Shown: positions 1 to 11,030 of the stretch, piece by piece
Position numbering within the stretch: position 1 is the stretch's first letter
Layout: every line of letters starts with the position of its first letter
Assembly (NCBI GenBank): GCA_033439265.1
Contig: JAVTVX010000031.1
Span: 16,226,001 to 16,290,000, forward strand
Origin: Dillenia suffruticosa
Lineage: Eukaryota; Streptophyta; Magnoliopsida; Dilleniales; Dilleniaceae
Direction: 5' to 3'
DNA length: 64,000 nucleotides
Translations under genes and position numbers: made by a program
Notes under the pieces: generated by a model
Seen by the model: only the letters and a program-made list of their open reading frames with translations
The model's database searches: none
What the model was told of the DNA's origin: nothing

Positions 1-208
1 TAAATCAATCTAAGATTTCAATTTAAATTAGGATTTTGAATTAATTAATGATTTTCAATCAAATTAACTTAGAGTTTCGTATTAAATTGGTGATTTGAAT
101 TAAATTAAATTATAGATTTAAATTACCTTAAAATTTTAAACCAAATTAGTATTTCAAATTGAATTGGAGTTTTTAAATTAAATTAGAAATTCAAATTAAA
201 TTCGGTTT
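1..208. repeat. AT-rich minisatellite, left part
   Basis: Degenerate tandem units of roughly 20-25 bases built on the pattern AAATTA..TTTTGAATT. The same pattern resumes at 1640-1745, so the stretch between (209-1639) looks like an insertion into one original array. No coding potential is visible. Confidence 0.6.
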
Positions 209-1639
209 TGTTAAGAAAATTGTTGTTTCCTTTGTTTTGATAATAACAAAATCTCTCATATAATTCTAATCAATCTATTTAGTGTGCAAAATTTTTTATT
301 CAATAAAAAAGTGATAGAACCGTCATAAAATTGATCATAGAAGTAAGGTTTATTTGGTCATAGAAATAAAAATTTTTTTATATCTATTGAAGTCTCAGCC
401 AGTAAGGTAAATATAGTTTGTGTACTACACTTAACTTATAATTGATTCTAGATATACATAAAAAATGCCCCAATATGAGGACAATTCATATTCCACCAAT
501 TAGAAATTTTTCTAAGTATTGAAGTGTGATCATTTGAAAATATTTGGATAGTCATATCTTCTTATATATTGAAATATTTCCAAAACTAAAAATTAGGTTT
601 CAAAGAAAATGAGTGGAACTTCAATTTCAAACATTTATAGTTCAAATATCTTGCGAATATGTTGGAGAAAAATTAGTTGGAAATTAGCTGGTTACCCATT
701 TTTCACAGCAGAATTGTGTAAAAAAATGGTTGTCAATGGATATTTGGCCTTCTATATATTCACCACTGATTTTGGATTTTTGAATTTAACTATGTTACAT
801 TATAATACTATAGTTGAAGAGCAGATATGATAATTTGTGAATTAATTACTTCGAGATTTTTGTAGAGAAATAAGTGAACCAAGTTAGCTAAATATTTTGA
901 AAAATTCAGAACTGGGAACTGATTTTCTGGAGTAGGTTTCAAATTTTTTGGAAGAACAATCTTTTGGATATAATCAAAACAACTCTCGAATATATTAAAG
1001 GGATATTTAAAGTTCAGAAAAAAAAATATTTTCTCTCGATAAATTTCAAAATTCAAGAGTATTGGGAGGCTATCTTTTAGAGATTGTTACTGAAACAGTT
1101 GTAGTAACTCTGAGAAATTTTTACTGCTATTTGTTGAGTCTCTTTGGTATCATATATAGCAGCTATCAGCAGGTTTTAAAAGAGTGAGAACAGAGGACGT
1201 GAGTGGCTGAAAAATTATCATTTTTGAGACTTCAAAGCACCAAAAGATCAAGAAAAATTCTGCTGTTGTCACATTTGTTATTTACATATGTAATCTTTTG
1301 ATTGAATTTTGTGTGATCTGTCTTTCATTGTTGAACGAAACAATTTTCATGATGTGAAGATCAGAAATCAATAAGTGAATGTGCATTGTTGTTATGGATC
1401 ATAATGAAAACTAGCAGATTATTAGAGCCCGACTTATTTAACTGGAAGAGTGGATGTAGACACAAAACTAAACCACTATAAACCAAATTTGTCTCCTTAA
1501 TTTCTCTTTTATTTTTATCATATATTCTATAGATGAATTATAGGTTTGTTTAAATCTAAGTGAAGTTAGATAAAATTTTGAAAAGTTAAATTTTAGACAA
1601 TCAATTCAATTCTCTGCTTAATTGTTTTTGGAACCAACA
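209..1639 (+). mobile_element. Probable solo LTR, about 1.43 kb
   Basis: The segment begins TGTTAAGAAAATTG and ends GGAACCAACA, the TG...CA ends expected of an LTR. It lies inside an AT-rich minisatellite whose pattern continues on both sides. Candidate 5-bp target duplications are GGTTT (204-208) and CGTTT (1640-1644), 4 of 5 matching. The opening TTGTTGTTTCCTTTGTTTTGAT-like stretch resembles plant Copia LTRs I remember. No gag or pol reading frame is present, so it is best read as a solo LTR. A second copy of this LTR, an internal region and a primer-binding site were not found. Orientation is assumed from this resemblance. Confidence 0.55.
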
Positions 1640-1745
1640 CGTTTTAAATTAAATTAAAATTTTGAATTGAATTGAAATTTGAATTAAATTTGAGTTTTGA
1701 ATCAAATTTAAATTTTCAATTAAATTAGTGTTTTAAATTCATGAA
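1640..1745. repeat. AT-rich minisatellite, right part
   Basis: Continuation of the degenerate TTGAATTAAATT-type repeat seen at 1-208. It is separated from that part by the probable solo LTR. Confidence 0.55.
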
Positions 1746-2095
1746 CTCTATTGAAAATAAACTACTGTTTTCAAAAAAAAAATTAAGATTTAAAATTTAA
1801 GGTGAATTATATTTTAAGTCCATAAACTTTGTATAGAATCACAATTTTATCATTTCGATAGTCACCGCTTTGATGACATGGCATAAGGTTTATAAGAATA
1901 TTTTGACACGTGCTATGTCATCACTATACCATCATGGCACATGCCACGATGACAAGTGATTCTATGTCTCATGTCACATCGGAGTCGAAAAATTCAAATC
2001 ACACGTTAGGTTATGTGAACTCATTATTTAATGACCACACTGGTATCATGAGTGACAGAAAGAATACATTATTTAATCGGAATCGAAGAATCTAG
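1746..2095. other. AT-rich stretch without recognisable gene
   Basis: No reading frame, RNA gene or repeat boundary is recognised here. The 5' part of the LINE that becomes recognisable at about 2105 may start inside it. Confidence 0.4.
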
Positions 2096-2104
2096 GCACA
2101 CGAA

Positions 2105-2215
2105 AATCTCATATGTTTTGGATGCGAGCGTGTTGGACATGATAAAGAGCGTTGTCCAAGAACAGTGCCGACAACAATTAAACAAGCTCCGGTAGCAGAG
2201 ATGGTGGATAATGTA
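2105..2215 (+). pseudogene. LINE ORF1 zinc-knuckle remnant
   Basis: The reading frame CFGCERVGHDKERCPR is a CCHC zinc knuckle (C-x2-C-x4-H-x4-C), as found in ORF1/gag-like proteins of plant L1 elements that bind the element RNA. The frame is cut off by an inserted inverted-repeat element at 2216; downstream of that insertion the ORF1-type motif GPWMQV appears at 2682-2700. Confidence 0.7.
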
Positions 2216-2645
2216 CACTTAGCACCCGTTTAACAGATTTTTTTTTAACATATTTTTTCCTTAAAAAAGGTAACAATTAATTCCTTAAAAAAATTAAAAA
2301 TTATTTGTTTTTTTAAAATTAAAAATTAATTCTATTTTTACTTTTTTATTTTTGAAGTAAAATTAAAAATTAAAAATTAATAAATATATTAAAAATTTTA
2401 TATCATTTAAATGATAATATTAATACAATGATCATGTGAGAATATAAATGGAATAAAAAAACTTATATTTTCGGAAAAGTTACGGTATTAAAAAAAGAAA
2501 AAGAAAAAGCTCTCCCAAGAATTTTTCCTTAAAAGTTATTTTTATAATTTTTTTCATTAAAAAACTCTTTTTTTAAGAGTTTTTAAATAAAATTGTTCGG
2601 TAAAAATTCTCTTTATACGGAGAAGTGTCAAACGGACGCTCAGTG
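2216..2645. mobile_element. MITE-like element with terminal inverted repeats
   Basis: The left end reads CACTTAGCACCCGTTTAACA and the right end, on the other strand, reads CACTGAGCGTCCGTTTGACA: a 20-bp imperfect terminal inverted repeat. The interior is low-complexity A/T with no reading frame. The element is 430 bp, a usual MITE size. No clear target duplication is visible (GTA versus ATC outside the ends), so the superfamily is not assigned. It separates the zinc knuckle of LINE ORF1 from the GPWM motif, so it inserted after the LINE did. Confidence 0.65.
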
Positions 2646-3606
2646 ATCAGTGAAACAGGAGAGGAGTTGGGTTTTGCATTTGGGCCCTGGATGCAAGTGC
2701 AGTAGCGACAACATCGAATGGGCAATCAGGGTGCTGGCAAACACCAGCCCTCTGGTGGTGAATGGAGTAACCGTTACGCATATCTTGCAGAGTCACGCGT
2801 AACGGATGAAGATTTAGTAGTGAATGGGTAGCGAGAATCAAGGGGAATAGGAGAGGTAGACACATTGGCTTCAGGCCAAGCATGGGTACCACAACAGTCA
2901 AGTCCAGGTCGAAGCAGGCTGAGCGGAAATCTTAATGGAAGGGTCGAACCGATTTCAACCCATTAAACACAAAGTAGTACCCGAACTACTCAGATTCTCG
3001 AGTTTACCTGATCAACGACCCACTTGAGTCCCTACCCAGCGTCTTCTTCTAATCTACAAGTGCCGACCACTGCTGTTAGTGATTCACCATCTCCAGCAAC
3101 GATTTTTTCAAAGGAACTATAGAAGGTGGACGTGAGGCTCCAACTTACACCCAGCGTCCAATCCGACCAACCCCAATGAAGCCGTCCTCCATTCCCTTGC
3201 TAATGTCGCTATCTAGTCTAGGCAATCGACGAAGCTCTTCGGAAAAGGATCAATTTGTGGTGTCGCTGCTATCAATAGTCGAAGAGAATCAGGAGTCAGT
3301 GCTTAGTCCTGAGTATGGCTTCAGCAGGGAACCTCTGGGCGAAGGGGCTAAATTAAGACAATACAAGGGCAGCCAATCCGATTGTATAGGGGTCAAAATC
3401 GACAATGGTTGATAGGGATTCGACAGTGATGGTCATGAGTGAGGTAGTGATGTCTGGGAGTCATTTGACAATGGAAGCTTCATCGGCAATGTTGATCGCA
3501 AACACAATGTTGACGAAATAGCCAGACATGGGGGTGGTGGAGATGATTATGGATGCGGACCCTTGAATTTTGATATGAAATCCCTTTTAATTTATTATTT
3601 ATTTTT

Positions 3607-6600
3607 ATGAATAATTGTAATATATTATTATGGAACGTGGGTGGCGTAAATAGTCTTGCATTTAGATGTGCTGCAAGAGAAATTATTTCTCAGAATCAAC
3701 CTGATTTGATTTGTATTTTGGAGACTTAGAGACAAGGAGGCCAGTATCCGGGATTGTTGCGAAGAATGGGTTATGATCATGAGTTTGTTGTGCCAGTGGT
3801 GGGATTTCAAGGGGGGTTTGTGGTTAGTTTGGGTTTGTGGTTAGTTTGGAAGTCTAGTTGGTAGTGGAAGTTCTTTATCATGCAGATCAATTGATTTACT
3901 ATAGATTGAGAGTAGAAAGTCTTAGTCGGATGGTCACCTTTATCTATATCCAGCCTCATCGCATTAAAAAGGAGGAAGCTTGGTGTAATCTATCTTTGTT
4001 TGCTCGGTCTACTTCAGAGGCTTGGTTTATAATAGGTGACTTTAATGATATAGCAGATCCGTCTTATATGAGTAACCCTAATGTTGGAACTGGAGGGAGG
4101 GTTTGGAGATTCCGTGATTATTGGCAGAGGTGTGAGCTCGATGACATTGGGGCGATTGGTTGTGATTTTACTTGGGTTCACCATAAAAATGGTGCTGTCA
4201 TTTTAAGAGAGACGCCGGATAGAGTGTTGGGGAATTTCGAGAGCCATAGCTGATTCTCAAGGGCAAGGGTGGTTAACCTTCCGCGGCTTCATGGAGATCA
4301 CCACCCCATCATGCTACAGATGAATATGGCTCCCCCTTCTTATAGGGTGCAGCATCCCTTCCATTTTGAGGCAGCATGGTTCGGACATCCTCAGTTTGCT
4401 CGGACTTTTGAGGCGGCTTGGGTGGAATCTAGGTCGGATTGTTCCTTACTACATTCTTTAAAATCTGCCGCCAGGAAACTTCAGGAATCGTAGAGTCTTT
4501 GTAATATTTTTTAGCAAAAGCGGAGAATAGAGGCGAGGTTAAGGGGGATTCAGAGATCGTCGAACTATGATTTTTCATTATCATTACACCAACTAAAGTC
4601 TCTTATTTTGGAGGAGTATCATAGGGTTCTAGATAGGGAGTAAACATTTTGGCATCAAAAATTGAGAATTTAGTGGTTCTGTCATGGGGATCGTAATACG
4701 AGATTCTATCATCTCTCCACAATTATTCGACTGAACAAGAATAGGATTACGAGACTCAGTTTTGATGGGGAATGGTGTTTGGATGAGAATACTTTGAAAG
4801 CTCATGCGACAGACTATTTTTGGAGACAGGTTGTTCCGGGTAATACCCGTACAAACCTCACTAATTATAGCAGGTGATAGCGTACTTTGACCCCTGAGTA
4901 GCAAAATTTTCTCACTCGTCCCATTGGTTTGGATGAGGTCCATTCTGTAGTGTTTTCGATGAAGGGGCTAAAAGCCCCTAGGCCAGATGGGGTTCAACCA
5001 ATTTTCTTCTAAAAGTTTTGAGATATTATTCATCCTAGGTTTATGGTTTTATTAGGGATGCCTTTTGGGATAGTTGTTTCTCTTCAAAGTTTTTGAGAGT
5101 TTTCATTGTTTTGATCCCAAAGGTACCACAGCCGAGCACTTAGAGTGAGTTTAGACCTATTAGCTTGTTAAATATTAGCTATAAAGCGCTGGCTAAGGTA
5201 TTGGTTCTTCACCTTCGTCCCTTTTTGGAACATCTTATTGGTCCATTTCAAAATAGCTTTCTTCCTGGCCATGGTACTTTAGATAATGTGATTATTACCA
5301 AGGAGATAATCCACTCGATTGTTGTCAGCGAGGCCATAATTGGAGAATGATATTAAAGGTGGATCTGCAGAAAGCTTATGATAATGTGAGTTGGGATTTT
5401 CTTTGGTAGACTCTTTAGGATTTTCAGATTCCGTTAGAACTGGTTCGTTTGATTATGTTTTCAATGATGAATGCAACCTCGAGCTTATTGTGGAATGATG
5501 AAGAGCTTACTTCTTTTCCTCTCGGGAAGGGATTGAGATGGGGTGATCCTCTCTCCATATCTTTTCATTCTGGTCATGGATTAATTTTCCTACAGAATTC
5601 AAGATAAGGTTTGAAGTGGTCTGTGGACACTAATTCGTACCTTATGGTCAGGCTCGACTATATCTCATTTGTTTTTTGCCAATGATTTGTTGTTATGTGC
5701 TCATGCTTCTTGTCAGGATATAAACACGATTTTGGGTTGCCTTCAAGACCTTGTGGATTGTAGTGGTCTCTTATTGAACCTGAGGAAGTCTACTCTCTTT
5801 GTTTCCCTAAGAGCTCCTAAGGATTTCAAGTAGGGTTCGGTGACTTAGTGCCAGTTTTCTCTGAAGTCTAACTTGGTGGTTTACCTTGGAGTTCCGATTA
5901 GCATTGATTAGAATCGCACCAGCCTTTATAGTTTTCTCATTGAGCGGGTTTAGTAGAGGATTAGTATCTGAAAAGCCAAAACCTTAAGTTTTGTCAGTCG
6001 TCGGACTCTTATTCAGGTAGTGGTATCGGCTATTCCTTCCTATCTAATGAAATCTGTTTGGCTTCCAGAACAAATCTATCGATACATAAGCTCACTCTGT
6101 CATCAATTTCTTTGGGGGGATACAAATAGCTCTTGGTGTATCCATGCTATTTGTTGGGACAACGTGTGTCAATCTAAGGAATTTGGTAGTTTGGTTCTTC
6201 GCACTTGCAATACATCTAATAAAGCTCTTTTGACAAAACTTGGATGGAAACTTTTGTCCAGAGGTTCAGTGCCTTGGTGCCAAGTTATTTGTCAGAAGTA
6301 CTTGAGACAGACTAATTTTCTAAGTTATAAATACCCCTTGAGCTGTTCTAAGTTCTGGAGAAGTCAGTTTCATATTCGGGATATTTTGAGGAGAGGTCTT
6401 CGTTGGCGGATTAGGAATGGATCGAATATTTGCTTTTGGGAAGATAATTGGGTAGGCGATAATTTGTTGGAAGGACGAATCATACTTTGGAGAGGAGGAG
6501 GTTGATATTAGAGTTGGTCAATTTATAACCGACTCAAGACAATGGGACATGGAGAGCTTATCTGTTGTTTTACCTTCTGTACTAGTAGAGGAGATCTGTG

Positions 6601-7727
6601 CAATTATGATTCCCTGTGATTCATCTTTGTTAGATGTCGTTTGCTAGGTGGCTACTACCTTGGGTTCTTTTAGTATAAAATCAGCTTATGAGCTTATTCA
6701 GAGACAGGAGGGTGTAGCTTCAACTATATCTAAATCTTAGAAGTGGATCTAGCACATCAGATGCCAGGAACGAGCGAAGTTGATCATCTGGTTATTAACT
6801 CATGATTCGGTGATGACTAATGTCCTTCGACTCCCTCGAGATTTGACTATGGACCCATGTTGCCCTTTATGTGGTTTGAAGCAGGAAACAACTCTCCATC
6901 TATTTCGAGACTATGATCAGGTACGTCTGATTTGGGAGATTTGCTTGGGAAGATCGCATCTGACCAATATGGTTTTGTGTCAATCCCAGGTTTCTAACTA
7001 GTTGAAGAGTAATTGTAGGTTTCAAGCTATGCATTAGGGTATCCCTTGGCTGATTTTCTTCACATCCATTGTTTGGTCCATTTGGAAGATTAGGTGCCGA
7101 GTCATTTTTTATCATTATCAATTCTCTCTGGAAGGCATTGTTTGAGTGACTTATGCTCATGCTAGAGATGGGTGTTTGGCCCGGTTGAATTCTTTTCGCT
7201 CTATCATGAAGGGTTGCTAGATCCGATGGAAACCTCCCCGTTCGGGGTATTATAAACAAAATACATATGGCTTGTCTCTCTCGGGTTCCTTTCGAGTAGG
7301 TGCAGGTGGTGTTTTGTGAGACGAATTAGGCCTTTAGATTGGAGGATTTGTTCAGAATGTTGGGTTGTCTAATGCAAACAATGATGACCTATGTGCAATT
7401 TATGAGGGTCTTTTGTTTCTTCAACGTCGTGCTCTCTCTCCGATCATTTTGGAATTGGATTCTATGGAGATTGTGAACACTCTTTCTTCAAGCGTTCCTC
7501 CAACTCACCCGGATTATCATATACTTCGGGAGTACATTTTAATGATTAGACATCGTAGTGTGGTCCGGATATGTTATATCCCAAGAGAAGGTAATCATTG
7601 TGATGACATTTTAGCTAAATTGGGACATTTGGTTCTGCCAAGAACTCATGATCTTGTATTGCATCCATCGGAAGTTTATCGAGCTTTGTTGAGTGATGTT
7701 AAGGGGATGGCTTCCTTTAGGGGCTAA
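3607..7727 (+). pseudogene. LINE ORF2: endonuclease, reverse transcriptase, RNase H (broken)
   Basis: Starts MNNCNILLWNVGGVNS at 3607, the N-terminal strand of the APE-type endonuclease. IIGDFNDI (about 4030-4050) and GDHHPIML (about 4289-4312) are further endonuclease motifs. The reverse transcriptase shows VDLQKAYDNVSWDFLW (about 5357-5405) and FFANDLLLC (about 5677-5703), where the FADD catalytic box has become FAND. AIPSYLMKSVWLP (about 6031) and a CPLCG...LHLF zinc-ribbon-like zf-RVT region (about 6860-6905) follow. The C-terminal region 7365-7727 (ELDSMEIVN...IPREGNHCDDILAKLGH) is an RNase H domain. Several frameshifts and in-frame stops separate these pieces. Confidence 0.85.
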
Positions 7728-7740
7728 ATCTCCCCTAACA

Positions 7741-7766
7741 AAAAAAAAAAAAAAAAGAAAAAAAGA
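7741..7766 (+). repeat. LINE poly-A tail
   Basis: A-rich run a few bases after the RNase H stop codon, as expected at the 3' end of an L1-type LINE. Confidence 0.7.
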
Positions 7767-8640
7767 ATACTTTCTTACACTTTTGAAATTTTCAAATTTA
7801 AGTACTTAATCGGAACGTTTTAAGATTTAAATATTTATATGTAAATTTTGTCCAAAGTTTAGAGACTGAGCAAGTAAATATTTTAATTTTTATAATAAAA
7901 ATTATTCCGTATTTTTGTTTTATAAATTCATCGCGGTGCCTATCCGAGTAAACTGCAGTTGAAAATTGTGCACCAAATCGTCATGTGCTTAGAAAAAAAA
8001 AAATAGCAAATCAACTTGTATGAATAAAAACAAATAATCAGAAAGGAATCTAAGAAAGTGGAAAAAGTCCTCATTTTCCATTTTTCTTTTCTTTCCTTTT
8101 TTTCCACAAGGGATCTTGCATACAGTATTTCAACTCAACTAAGACATGGGAGATTTCAAACTCTCACCAAAGGACAATATCTTGATCAAGTGATTTACTA
8201 TTTTGTCTCTAGTTTCACTTGAACCAAACATAGCCCAAGTTCTTGAGTAAGAAACGGAGGAGAGAGAAGGTAGGAGAAGAAGAAATATCTTTTAGCTGTG
8301 ATGAAGTAAAATCTGACAAGAAAAGGGATTTCAAAAGGTCTGGGAAACCTTTAAATCACTTCTCTGGTTCATCATGTGCTTGAAATCACGCAAACAAAAG
8401 ACCCAGCTCTACAGAAAGATTGAAGATTTTCACATTCCAAAAAAAGAACAAAAAGTTTATAAATAAAAAGGGGAAAAAAAACACATTGATTTAATTTTTT
8501 AAAAAAAAAAAATGAACTCGCAAAGGAATCATTTTTTTTTTTTTCATTCTCTACGCAACAGGCAGATAAAATATTGTAGAATCTTTGGATCCAAACAAAG
8601 AACAGCCTTTACGCAGAACAAGAAAAAATAAAGTAAGTAC
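7767..8640. other. Intron or flank downstream of STP exon 2
   Basis: AT-rich sequence between the LINE tail and the splice donor at the end of STP exon 2. No exon continuing the transporter is seen. Holds several short poly-A/poly-T runs. Confidence 0.4.
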
Positions 8641-9202
8641 CTGATTGGCAAAGCCGATACCAAAACCGAGCAACATACGACCGACAACAAGCATCCAAAC
8701 AGCTTTCGCAAATCCATTGATGATGGCACCGATACAGAAGAGAATACCTCCGACAAGCATGGAGAGTCTCCGACCGAAAATCCTCGTAACCGACGAGGCA
8801 ACAAGAGAAGCAAACAGAGCAGCCAAGTACAAAGACGACGTAAACATCGTCAACGTTTGACTGTCAAACTTACAAAACTGATTCGTCGACGTATCGGCGT
8901 GTTGTTTATCATAAACCTTTGGAAAAAATTTCTTCAAGAACGAATCCATTGATGTCACTCCACCTATAACCCAACAACCATATGATCCATCAATTCTAAC
9001 GTTAGAATATATATATTAAAAAAAAAAACCAAAAGGAGCAAAAGTATTTGAAATGTTTCTTTTTTTTACCGGAAATTCCAATGTCGTAACCGAAGATCAA
9101 ACCACCCGTAGCAGCCACGATGCAAGTGATTGTGACGAATGGGGTAAGATTGCCCTGGTAGGCCTTTCCATTTGCAGGCTCGATTCCTCCAACCGCGGGC
9201 AT
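8641..9202 (-). CDS. STP-type sugar (hexose)/H+ symporter, 5' part only
   Basis: Plasma-membrane monosaccharide/proton symporter of the plant STP family (major facilitator superfamily). Exon 1 is 9070-9202 (starts [17 protein letters not shown]) and exon 2 is 8641-8963. Joining them restores the family signature [15 protein letters not shown] across a perfect GT-AG intron. 152 residues are present of about 520 usual. Visible: TM1 with D40, which by alignment matches the proton-coupling Asp of STP10; C75 in NQFC, matching the lid-domain cysteine; FGRRLSM; and R140 in [15 protein letters not shown], matching the Arg partner of the Asp. After FANQ comes a good donor (CAG|GTACTTAC), but no exon 3 is found down to position 1. 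Either exon 3 is outside the window, after an intron swollen by the LINE and LTR, or the gene is truncated. Confidence 0.85.
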
Positions 9203-10517
9203 TTTTTGAACTTTCTCGGAAGTTTGTAAGTGTTTCCAGGAAACAGAGCAGAACAGAGCAAAAAAAGAGGACAATGAACACAGAGAGAGAGAGAAAGAGA
9301 GTGATTAGAGTTCTATGGACCGAGGGCAATGAGATTTTTTTTTTTAAATAATAATAAAAAGATTTTCTCGGAGGCAGTTTGTGGATAACGTTAAATGCGA
9401 TTAGAGTTCACTTCGTTTAGTACCTATCTTGTACATTTTTTACATTAAAATTAAATGTTAGGTTTAGTAAATTTTTAAATTTGTTTTTAAGAAAAATTGA
9501 AAAGAACCTTTTATTTTTAGTGTAGTTTTTTTATTTTTTTTTTCAAAAATAAAACTATATAAACTAGCAAACTTATTTCTAATTATTTAACTATTACAAT
9601 TATAATACAAATATATATATATAAATCCAAAAAACTCGAAAATTCTCTTGTTTTTCTATCGCTTCTTGAAAACTCTCTCTCTCTATTTGTTTTTATAAAT
9701 CCAAATCCATATTTATTAATCATATTAAATCAAATTAAATATTATTAGAGTCGAATTGAAACTTTAATGAATAAAATTCTCCCGCACTTTCTTACGTTAT
9801 ACATAAAATTTAAATTTAAGATCTTATTTAAATGGTATTAATATCTAATTAGTGGATTAATTATGCACTAATCTCTCTCTCTCTCTTTTGACTTCACTAA
9901 ATTGAAGCTTCTTGTTTATCTTATTTGAATTAATGTCTTTGTTTCGTATTAAAATGACAATTTTCATTTTTCTTTCTTATTTTAATATTCTCTTGCAACG
10001 GAAATTCAAAAACTCAATTGTGAGTTATAGTGAAATTTTACCTTTATAGGCCAAGCTTAATTTGTAATTATGGAAAATCATGGGATAATTTTATAAGAAA
10101 TGATAGATTTTTTTTCCTTGAATTATGAAAAGCAAAAGCCAATCCAAGTGAAAAGCAACTAAAGGCCGATGAGGGACTTCTTCTCCAACTTCAGAGTAAG
10201 TTCTCCCTGGTTATCTTGAAAATTGACTCCGTCAAGCTTGTAACGATTCTTTTTCTGAGTTGACTCCGTTTCATCCCAATTTCAATAATTTTTGAGAATA
10301 CCATTAGCTAATCCACAGAATGCTTGTTCATCGTAATGCAATCTTTTTAGTCTGAGAGAGAGAGGAGAATACTTGTATTGACGTTGTTGCCCGATTAGGG
10401 CTATCCGTTCCCCCTAAACTTTATGATCTATATTCGGATATGTGTGAAATTTATTATTTTTTAAATCATAATATTAGGGGTATATCTTCTTCTAGAGTCT
10501 AGTTCTTTCACGATTGG

Positions 10518-10555
<38 letters not shown>

Positions 10556-10990
10556 AAATTGAAAAATAAGATTGACAGGGTGTTTAAGAAATCTTTAAAA
10601 AAAAATATATAGTAATTGAGGAAATTTCTTTTCTCAATAAAACTATTTCTTGTTTCTATTTATTTTTTTGTTGGTGAAATCTTTGTCGTTTATCACAAGA
10701 CTTGTCAACCCATAGGTCAATTCTCCTCGTAATTTTAGCTCCATTTAGTGATGATTGTGGGACATGCTAATAAATGCCATCAAAAGACCTTGACTTGGGA
10801 AAATAGTAATCACGCATAAGAAACTCCCCTGAACATTCTTGGAAAGGTCAAGAATCAAAGGCCCACATAAGAAACTTCAACGCCTTTATAGAGTCCATGT
10901 CCCATCCTCAAATTGAATTAACTTCAGGAAACTACCTTAGCTTCTTTATTCTCCCCTTCTGTGTGATAACACAAAACAAGAATACTTAAA

Positions 10991-11030
<40 letters not shown>

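Larger units (their letters stand above)
2096..7766 (+). mobile_element. Decayed L1-type LINE retrotransposon
   Basis: An old non-LTR element whose parts lie in canonical order on the + strand: ORF1 zinc knuckle (about 2105-2160), a GPWMQV motif (about 2682-2700) typical of plant L1 ORF1, endonuclease (3607-4490), reverse transcriptase (about 4900-6000), zf-RVT-like region (6740-7000), RNase H domain (7260-7727) and a poly-A tail (7741-7766). Stop codons and frameshifts occur throughout, so it is dead. A MITE-like element (2216-2645) splits ORF1. It lies just 3' of the second STP exon on the opposite strand, so it may sit in an STP intron. The 5' end is not determined; target duplications were not identified. 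Confidence 0.85.
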
